NCBI GenBank assembly: GCA_016584305.1
Contig: JACEEZ010004805.1
Coordinates: 52,501-116,500 of the forward strand
DNA from: Chionoecetes opilio
Taxonomy: Eukaryota; Arthropoda; Malacostraca; Decapoda; Majidae
Direction of reading: 5' to 3'
Length of the DNA stretch: 64,000 nt
Shown here: positions 50,206 through 63,580 of the stretch, in pieces
Layout: the number at the start of each line of letters is the position of its first letter
How positions within the stretch are numbered: the stretch's first letter is position 1
Program-made: the position numbers and the translations under genes
The notes under the pieces: generated by a model
Databases searched by the model: none
The model's input: the letters and a program-made list of their open reading frames with translations, nothing else
Told to the model about the DNA's origin: nothing

Positions 50206-53200
50206 ATGGCGGAGGCGGGTGTGGAGACAGCCTCGTCCTCGGCTAGGTTCTTCTGTCACAAGTGTAATGTCGAAATCACGCCACAATTACCGGTAAGTAA
50301 TGAAGGAGTAGATGGTGTTCTTATAGTTACCCATGCTTGATTAACGACACCACCAACACAACCACATAACGCCACCTTGTTTATGACGTGTATCTGAATG
50401 GCTGTTTCGTCAAGGCAGCAATTTAGCTCATTAATTCCCTGCACTCTAGTCTAGACGTATTAATGAATAGTGTACAAACGTAACGATGCAATATTACCAC
50501 GCTATGATATTCAGTTCACCAGATTCTTATTTTCTTCCTTTATATCTGACGTGTGGTGAAGGTCAGAACGATTGGCCCTCAATTATTTAGTCTACAGGGT
50601 CTACATTAATTATTTAGTATGTATAAGGGGCATAAAACAGGTCATGTAGGAATAGTTAATGCATACCACGGGAAGGTGTTAGTAGAATATTGCTGGATAA
50701 GTACAAGTTACATTGTTTTATTGCCACATAGCCAGGATTTACATTGCTAGGGTCAAAATGTACCTAATGTAAGAGTACTGATAAGAAAGACAGTGTATTT
50801 ACATTGCTAAAGAGTCAGAATGTATATAGAACTTACAACATTACAGTTTAGTGTTTGTGATAGATTCAGGAATTATCATTGTTATAGAGTCAGAAATAAC
50901 AATATGATGCATAAAAACAATATTCACATTCTTCTACGAGTCTGGATTAAGCCTCTATCCGTCTGGTATAAATATAGGATTGTTATTGTTAAGGACAACT
51001 GGGCTCTTGTATTAGCCTTACTTTCCATAATTTTAGAGGACTTCTTATACATACTAACCTTTCGGTAAAACTTTGGAAGAAGTCCTTCACCCGTATCTTT
51101 TTCTTCTTCCCCCTATAGCCAACAAGCCTGGGGAACTGGCGGGAATACGGGGTTTTTGGGTGGGGGAAGCAAATATAAGTCATTTATGGCTCCCCAAAAA
51201 ATCATCAAAGTCACTATATGTAAAAATCTAACCTAACCTAACCTAACCTTAACCACAAAGTATACCTAACCGAACCTAACCTTAACCACAAAGTATACCT
51301 AACCTAACCTTAACCACAAAGTATACCTAACCGAACCTAACCTAACCTTAACCACAAAGTATACCTAACCTAACCTAACCTTAACCACAAAGTATACCTA
51401 ACCTAACCTAACCTTAACCACAAAGTATACCTAACCTAACCTAACCTAACCTTAACCACAAAGTATTCCTAACCTAACCTAACCGATTACAAGTCACTCC
51501 GGCCCCTAGTCACTCCGGCCTACCACCCTGGTCACTCCGGCCTACCACCCTGGTCACTCCGGCCTACCACCCTGGTCACTCCGGCCTACCACCCTGGTCA
51601 CTCCGGCCTACCACCCTGGTCACTCCGACCGCCAATAAAATATGAAGCTATGTTGGTGGAAATTGGAAAGTGATATTGCTTATTCTGCAATGCTGCCACA
51701 CACCAACACTAATACTTTAGATTGGTTATAAGGAACATAGTAATAGGCTTTCACTTCATTAATTTATTACGTACCATAGATAACACTAAAGTCGCCAGGA
51801 CAACGTTTTTTTCGATGTACAGACGTGTGGTGGCGTTCATACTTACATTTCTACATCCATGATTTCAGGAAAGTTAGAAGGGGCTATCTGGAGAGTGTGT
51901 CATTTTGTGTCTTCATTTGTGTCATATTATGGCTATAAATGAACAAATTACAAAAATATCTACAAAGTGGCTACCAACAGTCAAGTCGCCATCTAGTGTT
52001 TATTTACTGAGTGTCGTACCGCTGTCGTCGTGGCCCGAAAAAAAACCGCGTAGCGAAGTTGTAAACCGTCTATACTTGCAGATACAAAGCATAAAACAAC
52101 GCTGCACAAGACTTTCTATTATTATTTTTTAATTATATTTAATTATTATTTTTTTTTTTATGGTAATTATATTTTTATCAAATTTGTTTTTAGCATACGC
52201 ATAAGCATCAAGCTCAAGCATACGTTTTTTTTTAATATCTAGATTAACATTAAAAATGTACACACTTCATGGGCTCGAACACGCAAACACGTACACTCAG
52301 CTCTGGGAGGCCGCAGTGACTAGGGTTGAACCTCTGAGAGGCCGGAGTGACCGGGCCCGGAGTGACTAGGGCCCGGAGTGACTAGGGGCCGGAGTGACTT
52401 GTTCCCACCTAACCTTAACCACAAAGTATACCTAACCTAACCTTAACCACAAAGTATATACCTACTACCTAACCTTAACCCAAATAACCTAACCTAAACC
52501 CAACTAACCTTAACCACAAGTATACCTAACCTAACCTAACCTAACCTAACTGGACTTAGAATTTTTTGAGGCACCTCATATTTCATAGCGGCCGTGTGGG
52601 TTAACCAAGGCTGAGCGCACGCTGGAACCTTTACAGATGTGAAGTACAATAAGCATACAATACAGTGCGGTAGTTCATTTCAGTCAAAGCCGGAAGGATG
52701 AGTTCCAAAGTATTTCCATAATTTCTTCTTCAGTATGTAGTGAGGAAGTTAATCACCTCCGGAAAACATTATTGAATACTTCTTTTTTTTACACAATGAT
52801 TTGTCAGATTGCCAACGCGATTGCCTTTCAGCTCACTGATGGGAGCGGCGACTGTCCACTTCTCTTGAGGGATATTAATGAGTATACGTAGTTTCTTTTT
52901 CATGATGATATCGTCAGGAAAACTTAATGATACATATTGAATTTTTTTTTTTATGGAACTGTCGCTGATCTTAATTCTCATTGAAACACCAACAGAGAAC
53001 TCTCGCTGACCGTGGAACACTCGCTGATTTAAAAAAAATTGGCGACAGTTCCACTTGTAATAGATGAAAAGGAAGAATAAAGGATGGTTAAACTGCATAA
53101 GCACTGCTTCAAGCTGATCTGAATGACATTAGAGCAGCATATAGTACACTTACTGTACTTCATATCTGTAAAGGTTTCAGTGTGCAGTCAGGCCTTTTTA

Positions 53201-55982
53201 TACCACACTGCCTCTACAAAGTCTGAGGTGCCTGAAAAATTATAAGTCCAAAGACAAAAGCTAGGAGGTTAATACGCCAGGTTAGGTTAGGATAGGTTTA
53301 GTTTAGTTTACATTTTTCCCTAGATGGTAACAGGAAGGTTCGACGGAATGCGTTTTCGACGACACCGTCGAAACCTCCAACTTAGTGCATCTTCGAACCT
53401 TCCAAGTCATTGCCGTCGAACCCTCTCCTTCATTCCCTTCATAATATTTTAGATCTTTCATCATGCGCAATTTAACATACCATTGATATAAATGAAAATA
53501 CGTATTTCTAAACAATATTTAACATTTAACACTTACAACAACTTTAATACTTGTTTCCCCACAAACTGAGGTGCTTTTTTCTGTAGTCTAATTTACTGTG
53601 ACCATCAGGAGGGCAGTGCCGCAGCCTGAGGATAAAGCCGCACAAACAGTACTGTTGTTCAATGTTTATTAGTCTTTATCACTAATTGATTTCATTAAAT
53701 ACAATACTAATGACAGGCAAGCTAAGTTTGATAGGTGTTACCACGTTAGGCTGGAAAACAACGAAGATATAGGGGGATCTTGGCTGTAATGCTTTTCAAT
53801 TTAATTTTGGTGAGCAATGATCTAGTAACCTTGTATTTTATATTAATCCTCTCAATGACAAAATATCTTTAGGTTTTACTCTATGATAGACATACGTATA
53901 GACATATTGGAAGTTTCGACGGAGTTCGACGGTACCGTCGAAACCTCCATTTTCTACCGTCGAAAGTGCATTCCGTCGAAATTTCCTGTAATCCCCTAGA
54001 TTAGGCCACTTTTTTTTTTTTTTACAAGCGACTTTTTTTTGGCTCCGCCACCCAAAATCTCGGTTCCCGACAGGTCCCCAAGTTTGTTGGGTAGAGGGGA
54101 AGATTTTAAGTAAAAGAGACTGGAGTTGTTGTGCAGTTTTACCGTGTCAATTTATACCGTATGTATATTTTGTAAGTATCTCCCATTTCTTTTGATTACA
54201 GGATTATGTGTGTCCCAGATGCAATAGTGGCTTCATTGAGGAACTAGAGCGAACACATGTCTCTGACAGTGACAGCTCAAGTGACACAGAAATGGAGCCC
54301 TTTGATATGCTGGATTTAATATCTCAAGATCCCCCAACTTTACCTGGTGCCTCTGCTTCCCCTGCATCTGCCTCCTCAGTGCCCGGTCCACGCATTAGTC
54401 AACGGTTGAGACATCTAAATGCAAGACACAATCGGAGAAGGTGAGCAGTTCGGTGTCATTACCAAGGCTTCTGTGGATCATTTGTTTCATGTCCTATAGA
54501 CAGGGACAGACTTGTCCCTTTTACTGGAATCCACAATCCTGGTCAGAGCTGCTGTTGCTTAGAGGATGGTGTGTAGGGGTTAAGGTAGATAAGACAGTCA
54601 CTACCTAAAAGAATAAAGAAAATAACATATGTAACAGGGTTGTCAAGGCTGCTTCAAGAACTGGGCTTTCAAGGTCTGTTTGAAATGTATGGGAGGCACA
54701 CATTTAAACAAATTATACTGTGAATATTCAAAACTGTGCAAGGTAGAACAAGTTAACGGCAGAAGTCACATAAAACAGGGCTGCCAATGTTTCCCCAAGC
54801 ACTGGACAGTGCTGTACGAACTATTATAGTCTCCATGTGTGGGAAGCTAGCAGTCCACCTAGCACCAGCTGTTTATGCAATAATGTTATGATAAGTTGAT
54901 AACTTGGTGGCCATTAATGTTACGCTGATAACGCTTGAGGGTTAATAGTTTGCGGGAAAACTTATATCGGTAATAATGTGCAGGTTAAAGTGATCTCTCT
55001 CTCTCTCTCTTTCACACATTGATTATAATATCTGGTCAGATGAAGTAACACTGATGTTCAATGGATGATGTTGGGTGCTCCATCATATCCAGCATTCATC
55101 AGTCACCATGCTTTTCAAAGACCTTTCAAAATGTAATGCAAACTCTATACCCTTGTAGTGCCCCCCTTTTGGCTAGATGTTAATTTGAAGGGCTCCACAA
55201 ACCTGGCGATTACACTGCCACCACCCACAATAAGTGGGGAAAAAAAGAATAAAGATTTAGAGAATATATGAGGATAACTGGGACTTAATGAACGTTAACA
55301 GGGTTTCTTTATAATCATCACGATCAGTAATCACATGACAGCTCCAATGGTTTCACCGAAAACTCACTCGAAATAATAATGATAATAATAATAATAATAC
55401 CCGAAACTACTAACTTCTCATCCGGGCTTAACACAGGCACAAAAGTTCCTATACTCAGTTATTAGGAACTATACCTATCTACATAAATAAACAACGGAGC
55501 TATAATAGGGCCTTAGCTCTATATACTGGTGTCCAAGCTGGTCACCAACTCCGCTCCACTCAGCAACACACAAGTATCGCCACCATCAAACACGTGGGTC
55601 AATTCAGGGTATCAACCCGCTCCGCTCAGCTCACTGTTCCAGGCACCAGACCCTGATAACATATCATAAGCTACAAGTCTGTCATGAACTAATCAATGCA
55701 CTAGACATCCTTATAAGTACACCGTACTCACATACCTTCTTGAGGGTTGCAGGGGAAACGACTCCCTCCACACGACCAGTCCGTGCCAGGCTCGGCGAGA
55801 GAGAGAGAGTATGTCTACCTGCTCCCTTCCTTGCCTTCTTGCCGTGACGTCACCAGTGACCACGAGCATAAATATATGGCCGGAAACCTATATCCAAATG
55901 AATTGGGACTGAGGAGTGAAGAAAAATTATTATTATTTAATAACTGGCTATATATATATATATATATATAATATATATATTA

Positions 55983-56075
<93 letters not shown>

Positions 56076-56123
56076 CCAGTTATTAAATAATAATAATTTT
56101 TCTTCACTCCTCAGTCCCAATAT

Positions 56124-56194
<71 letters not shown>

Positions 56195-59100
56195 AATTTT
56201 CACTCTCACCACTCAGTGTAAACTTTTCGTCAATCGTGAGTCAGAGGATTAACCCATTTTCTCGCGTTACACCCTTATGGGGCTGTACAGCTTTAGTTAT
56301 TTGTAAGTGTTAAGTGTATATGGCTATTTGTTGAGAGCTCTGTGGAACTCAGGCAGGGTTGTTGATTTTTTTAATTAATTTTTTTAAATAAAAAAAATCC
56401 GATTTATTTGATTTAAATTGATTTTTTTTATTTATATTAATTTGATGTTCTACATGAAATCTAACTACTACAGGATATTGTTTAGCATATTTACAACTAA
56501 AGAGAGAGAGAATAAGTGAATTAAAAATGCATATAACATGAATATAACTTACAATGCATAATAACAGTACACTCAAAACTGAGGCACCGCCTCGGTACAG
56601 AGAAGGCAGCAAAACTTGTTTTCCTTTTGAAGTCCATGAATAAACACACTCCTCCTCATGATCATGATGATGTTGAAATTCTTTGTTGGGTCTAACCAAT
56701 TAAATTAAAGTGGAATTTGTTTATTATATGCAGTGACAAGGTACTTTCTTTTAGCTAACTCTTGGATAATAAACATGAAAAAGGAATTTGTACTATTATG
56801 GGTAATTTTATATTTATCTATACTTTTTCTTAATAATGCTAATTCCACTATACATTGAATTAATTAAATATTTTTCTGTTTGATAATCATAATGCACATT
56901 AAACTTTAGTTAATATCACTTTGGCTTTTTATAAACAAAAATAACATGCACATTCAACTTTTGGTTATAGTAGTGTGGCTTTTTGTACAGTACAAAAAAA
57001 AATATATCATTGAAAAAAAAAAATTTGCTGTAAAAACAGCCACATGGCAATTTGCTATCTAAAAGTGCCACAGTGGATTCCCCTGCACCACTCATTTAGT
57101 CTCATTATGATATAATTATACTACAATAATACAAATGGTGTTCATAAAGCCCAATTTGCTTAATTTTCCTTTTTCCCCCCCTCGTTTTCAAATAAATTTG
57201 TTATTTGATTTAAATCTGTGATTCTTTTACAAAAATAATTTGATTTAAATCATGATTTAAATCAGTGATTAAAATCAACTTTATTTAAATCAAACAACCC
57301 TGTGTGGAAGTGACCTTTGATTATGAGTAATTTGTGGCATGGCATGCTCATAAATTGCAATAGTTGTGGGGGCGACATCAGCAGCAAGGTTCTCATTGTG
57401 AAAGTGGTACTTCTTATCAGTTTTCCTAGGCGATCTGACTTTTTGTCTTTTTGTACAGTAGCAGTGAAAGCACAGATACAGCACATAATGTTCTTAATGC
57501 AATTTGTTAGGTGCTAAATGGACAATAGGGATGCACTGAATACTTTCTAGAAGGGAGTTAGAAGTATGACGTGTGAAGTCTTTGTTGTACTTAATTTTTT
57601 TTCAAATAACACAAATGCATAGTACTATAGTAGATCTTCTTTAGTAATTTGGCATTCTGCAATGAAGAATTTGGGTATTTTGGTCGTTTTTCCATTAAAA
57701 GAAATTAAAAGTTGGGTCTTCATTAATTTTGGCTGTGCCAAACTAGCCTATATCATAGTACTAAATCCTGATATTGTAAAATTTAAATTGTCCTATAATA
57801 CTGCTCATGCAAGCAAGACCTAACAGCATAACACTTCGTCATGTGTTACAGGTTTTTCTGTTTGCTGCACAGAGCTAGCAGAGGTATATGGTAGTGCAAT
57901 ATGTATGGTCACAGTTCTCCGTTTGTAAGAAACAAAGGAGATTGCATCCTCACCCAAATCCTACTGTCAGTGTTCTCACTGTGGCTGCAGTTTCATGTAT
58001 GTTATGGATGTACAACATAACATATAAATGTGGTAAGTATGTAGATTCAACTGCAACTCCATTTTACTAGCTTATGGTATGAATAATTTTGCCGAGTAAA
58101 AGCAAAAACGAGGCCATATTCATAGCTAAAGGCAAAAATATACATTGTTGATCCTCGTAAGTAACCTCAAGCACAGCGATAATATAATTGCTCGCACCCA
58201 GGTGACACATAGCCAATATGTATTTCTGCTTGGTAAGTGAAGAAGAAGAATGAGTGAAGGAGTGAAGAGTGATGCATTATATCCTTAACAGTGTCATAAT
58301 TATTCTATGTTATTTCCAGACTGAATATAAGAAATACAGTTCAAATTAATTATTTAGGCCTACCATTCTTATAAATTTATTAATGATTACAGAACATTTG
58401 ATGGATGTGCATTATGTATGTGTTGACGAGTAAGAATATAATTCATAGAAAAGTAAAAGAAAGATCTCGAAAATTGCCACTCATACCATATCTTCTCTTT
58501 TTCCATTTCCTTTACCAGGGTCAGTGGAGGAGACCGCCACTCTGCACTTGCCCCGCTCATTCATGACCTTATCATGCAGATGACCTCAGGGGTCATTGAA
58601 GCCAGTGTAGGAGGAGCAGACTATGTTCCACAGATGGGCATTGACTGGCCAGGATTTCCAGTCTTAGTGGCTTCCAATCTCGCCTCCAACCCCGGAGACT
58701 ACGCTTGGGGGCGAGGCGGGCTGGACACCATCATCACACAACTCATGAACCAGCTGGACGGCACAGGGCCTCCACCCCTCACTAAAGATGAGATCTCTCA
58801 AATACCTACATCCAAAATCACCAAAGAACAGTGTGGTAAGACTGTCTATTGTTTATGCAATCATATTTTTTTTCAAATGTTTTTTTAATGTTTTTTTTTT
58901 TTAAACTATATTGGTAGCTTCTAAATATATTTTTGTAATGTTACCGATAAATTGCAAAATGTATTGAGTATTTTTTGTGAGCAGCTCAGTGTTTGTGCCA
59001 TCCCACATGTTTGGGAGAAGGCCGTATGTATGGGAGAGAAAAAACATTGGAAAATTAACTGCGACTACACTCGCCGCACATTAGTTGGTGAAAATGCGGC

Positions 59101-62100
59101 CCTCTCACTGCCCCCTTCTGAATGCACGGGATTGGCTGAGGTGTTGGGTCTTTAGGGCATTCCGCGCACGGGATTACTTGCACGCAGATTTCCTCAACAT
59201 TGTTTATCACATGATTGTCATTATAAATTTCATACAATGGAGCCATTACAGCACATGGGGTAGCACTAATACAGCTGTTTGCTCACAGAAAAATACTATA
59301 CACGATGTTTTATTTGATACAAAAAGCAAAATAATCTCATTTAGGGTTCAAACCCAAATTTTTCAAACTTTCTTTAACCATTGCTTTGTAGTTTTGACAA
59401 GTTTTTAAATAATCTGCCACAGGAAGAGAAAGCTTATGGAAATTTTCCTTTCAGATAAAGGACTACAATGCTCGGTGTGCATGGAAGACTTTACTGTAGA
59501 TGAGAGTGTGCGTCGCCTGTACTGTGAACACTGTTTCCACAATGACTGCATCATTCCCTGGTTAGAACTGGTAAGCATATTTATTATATATATTTACCAG
59601 TTTTGATGATCCTAGATATGTTACTTTTGAGCTGCAAAGAATGCCTGTATGACACAAAGATTGAGTGTGGTGGGTGAGGTGAGACTTGGTCACATGAACA
59701 CTTTGACCTGTGACGTTTGCCAGCAACACCAACATAGGTCAAACTCAGTAAATGTGGCCTTTTGCGTTACATTGTTTGTTGTGCATTTTGAATATGGAAT
59801 TACAAAATCTTGATTCATGGATTCTTTGGAAGATGATGTATCACTCATAAAATAATTTTTATAGCACTGCAATATTGCACGTACCACACATCTAAACTCC
59901 AGTAGTTATAGTTATTGGAAAACGAGTTAATATTATTCCTCTGCATATAATTTATTAATGGTTTCTTTTTGGTGTAGTAGCAAGTGACCAAGGAATTGCT
60001 GTTGTAACAAGTTAGTAATGGAGAAGAAAAAATACACTAGACAAGTTGTATTTCAGACACACTGATCACTCATTTGCTTTAGTCGAAAGATAAATTACAG
60101 TTTCAGTCATTGGAGCTGCTCGTATGCACCTTTTTTTATGTAGTCTGATATATTACTTTTATAATTAAGTCACACCGACTCACTAGTCACGACTCTTGAC
60201 AAAGTCAGAGAGGCTGTAGCAAAGTTGAGGGGTGGAAAGGCAGCTGGTGTATGTAATATCAGTGCAGAGCTCCTCAAAGCTGGGGGTGAGGCCATAATCC
60301 GCGGGTTGCATGCTGTCCTGACTGCCGTGTGGCAATCAGGTACCATTCCTCCTGACTGGAAAAGGGGGCTGGTCGTCCCTATCTGGAAAGGGAAAGGGGA
60401 CCGTCAGGACTGCAACAATTACCGCGGTATTACACTGCTCAGCGTACCAGGCAAGGTGTTTGCCCATCTATTGCTGACACGGATTCGCAGTCATCTGGTG
60501 AAGCATCAGAGACCTCAGCAGTCTGGGTTCACGCCTGGTAAGTCAACAACGGACCGTATCCTAGCGCTTCGTGTCCTGGTGGAACGCCGACGTGAGTTTC
60601 GACAGGGGATGCTTGCAGCCTATGTTGATCTCAAGAAGGCGTTTGACTCAGTGCATCGTGAGTCACTCTGGGATCTTCTGTGACTTCGAGGGATTCCTGC
60701 AAGGACTATTGGTTTGATAACTGGTCTGTATTCTGGGACTGAGAGTGCTGTGAAGTGTGGGGCAGGTGTATCCAGCTTCTTTCCTGTGAATACAGGAGTG
60801 AGGCAAGGGTGCGTCCTTGCCCCATCACTTTTCAACGCTTGTATGGACTGGGTATTGGACAAGGTTGTAGATCAAAGTGATTGTGGAGCATCCGTCGGCA
60901 ACACCAAGATCACTCTGATCTTGTTTTTGCCGATGATGCAGTAATCTTTGCTGAGTCGCTGGAGGTCCTGGTGATGGCTCTCGAGGCGCTGCACGAGGAG
61001 GCAAAGCCTTTGGCACTTGAGGTCTCCTGGCTCAAGACCAAGGTCCAGGTGTTTGGAGACTTACTAGATGAAGCAGTACAGTCTGTTCATGCGTGTGGCG
61101 AGGACATTGAGATCTTGGAAAGTTTTACATACCTTGGTAGCGCAGTCCATAATGACGGCGGGTCACGTCAAGAAGTCTTACGGCGGATTGGCATAGCCCA
61201 CGGTGTTATGGACTCGCTCAGTGGGAGTATTTGGCGTTGTCGGTACCTGTGCAGAAGGACAAAGATCCGGATCTTCAAGTCGCTTCTGATCCCTGTCTTA
61301 CTCTATGGTTGTGAGACATGGACACTAAATAGTGACTTGAAGAGACGAATCAATGCCTTTGGTAATAAGTGTTTTCGCAGAAACCATGATCATGGGGTAT
61401 CACTGGGATGATTACGTGTCAAATCAGCGATTGCACCGTGAGACGAGACCTATTACCTACATAGTCCGTCAGCGCCAACTTCGGCTATATGGGCATGTGG
61501 CACACTACCCTGAAACCGATCCTTCCCATCGGGTTGTATCTGTAAGAGACAATCCTGTGTGGAGGAGGCCAAGGGGGCGCCCACAAGGCTCGTGGCTGGG
61601 GCAAGTTGATGTTTCTTGTCGAGAGTTGCTTGGTATGGGAAAGGAGCCTGCATGGGAACTCGCGCGTGGTGACCCCCGGGAGTGGCGTCGTAGGGTGGGC
61701 GAGGCGACGCGCCCCCCGGCGTATGCCCCCAATGATTGATTGATTGACTCACTAGTTACATAGTGCTCTGGTTAAGACCTGTTTTTTAGTTTTTGTTTCA
61801 GTATTTATAGCATGAAGGTGAAAAAGATTCCTTGAAGCTTACCAGTTTTTCAATCACCAGCATGGAACCTGTCCAATTTGCCGCAAACTACTTCTAGAGG
61901 ATGGTCGGCCAGTCCTGGGAGCCTCGACAACTCCTGGGAATATTCCCCCCAGCTCTGGTCCAAGGTGAGCAGGCAAGTAACTTCTTACACCCTTAATTGT
62001 CTCCCAAGCGCTTCTGTTAACTTCAATATTTTACACTTGTGCCTCAAATAATAAGGTTGAAGTATTATTGCTAACACTTGCCACCCGTCCATCAGGTTTG

Positions 62101-63447
62101 TTGCCCTCCTACTTGCTTGAATTCTAGTGCCAGTAAAATCCTTTCCCTCTTTTATTTGTGAGAAAACAAAAATAACACAAAGTTGGCATTCCCACTCAAC
62201 ACTGATGGGTGTAGATGCATTTAAATCAAGACAAACAGCATAAATTATTGATGAGACTTTTCTTCTGCTCCTCATCCACATATTTTTCATAAAAGTGAGT
62301 TAAATTAGCTGCTGTGTTTTTGTTCGGGTAGCAATATCTTAGTCTGCTATCACCCTTGTTACACAGTCAGACTGGGTATAGTATCACAAATTATGAATGT
62401 GACTGGAGGCAAAAATAAGCATTGTGGCTGAAAAAATGCCAAGAATTTCCTTGTTGGGAGACACGTTCACCATGTAAAGTTGTCAGGGAGAGTTTGAAAA
62501 ATTGCTATGACTATGAATGTAAGCAAGCATCAGCCAGTAAGTAACCCTTTCTTGCAAGCTATATAAATTGAGGAAACATTTTCTCCCCTATTGGCAGTTG
62601 CGTCAGAGAGATGTGTGATGTACTTTTAAGAGAGCTTGAAGCTGCTGTTTCAGTGTGCTAATAAGCCCTAATCAGAAAAAATATAGAGATAAAAGTTATG
62701 CTTTTGCAAAGAAGGCTACAAGACAAGATTTGTGTCATAGTTTGGTCAGATAAAAGTAGGTGTTCTGTGACTGCTACATCCTGTGGGCCAAGTTTGTTAA
62801 CCAGACTAATGTCATTCGTACAGAGAGAGAGAGTTGACTGCTTCTATTTTCCTGTGTTTGGAAATGCAAGCATATTGTTATGATAGTATTATCACTTAAT
62901 TAGTTTCCACAACAGGTGGTACACTAGGGTAAGACTTTGACTGGCCGAGTCAAGCGCCCAGCGGTGGTTTAGGGGAGCGGGAGTCACACATGTATTACAC
63001 ACTTGTCTCTAGGCCTAAGAGCCTAGAGACAAGCTGCTTCACGTTGTAGGTGCCGTATTTGAATTTCTGAATTGGGTTGATTCTTTCTAATTCAGAAAGT
63101 AGATCTACGTTGGTGGCACTGTCCGTGGGTGCCTCCAGCACAGATCTGCGTCGGAAGGGCATGGCATAAGAGGCCTCTAAGCATTTAGACAACACAAAAG
63201 AAGGGAGCAACAAGAGTTCTGAAGTTCATGTTTTATTATTATTATTATTGATGCTTGAATTAAGAGAAAGGTTGCAAATCAACTTAATATGAATGGTAGC
63301 CATGTAAAATCAAGGTCAAAAGGCCCCAGCACCTATTAGAAATATCCCCATTGTTTTAAAATTGCTTTCCACGTTAATGTTGCAGTACCAGGTAATTGTG
63401 GGATGTGAGAGTTTTACATATATATATAATATATATATATATATATA

Positions 63448-63522
<75 letters not shown>

Positions 63523-63538
63523 TATATATATAATATAT

Positions 63539-63580
<42 letters not shown>

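Larger units (their letters stand above)
51073..54109. mobile_element. TIR element with TTAGG-like core, copy iii, enlarged by nested insertions (RNF126 intron 1)
   Basis: The left end (about 51090-51180: CCAACAAGCCTGGGGAACTG, GGGTTTTTGGGTGGGG) and the right end (about 54040-54105, reverse complement ACAAACTTGGGGACCTGTCG) match each other and the TIR blocks of the other two copies. Between them are CCTAA arrays (51227-51484, 52409-52550, TTAGG at 53279-53290) and three inverted-repeat units listed separately. GTAAAA occurs just outside both ends (51065, 54110) but is too weak to call a duplication. Exact ends uncertain. Confidence 0.65.

Noticed and set aside
51227..51640. CRISPR-like array
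   Set aside because: Eukaryotic; repeats are telomere-like and minisatellite units with no unique spacers.
51227..54109. True chromosome end
   Set aside because: TTAGG-like runs are short, degenerate, interrupted and lie inside an intron with coding exons on both sides.
55150..55870. Solo LTR
   Set aside because: No paired end, primer-binding site or duplication could be found.
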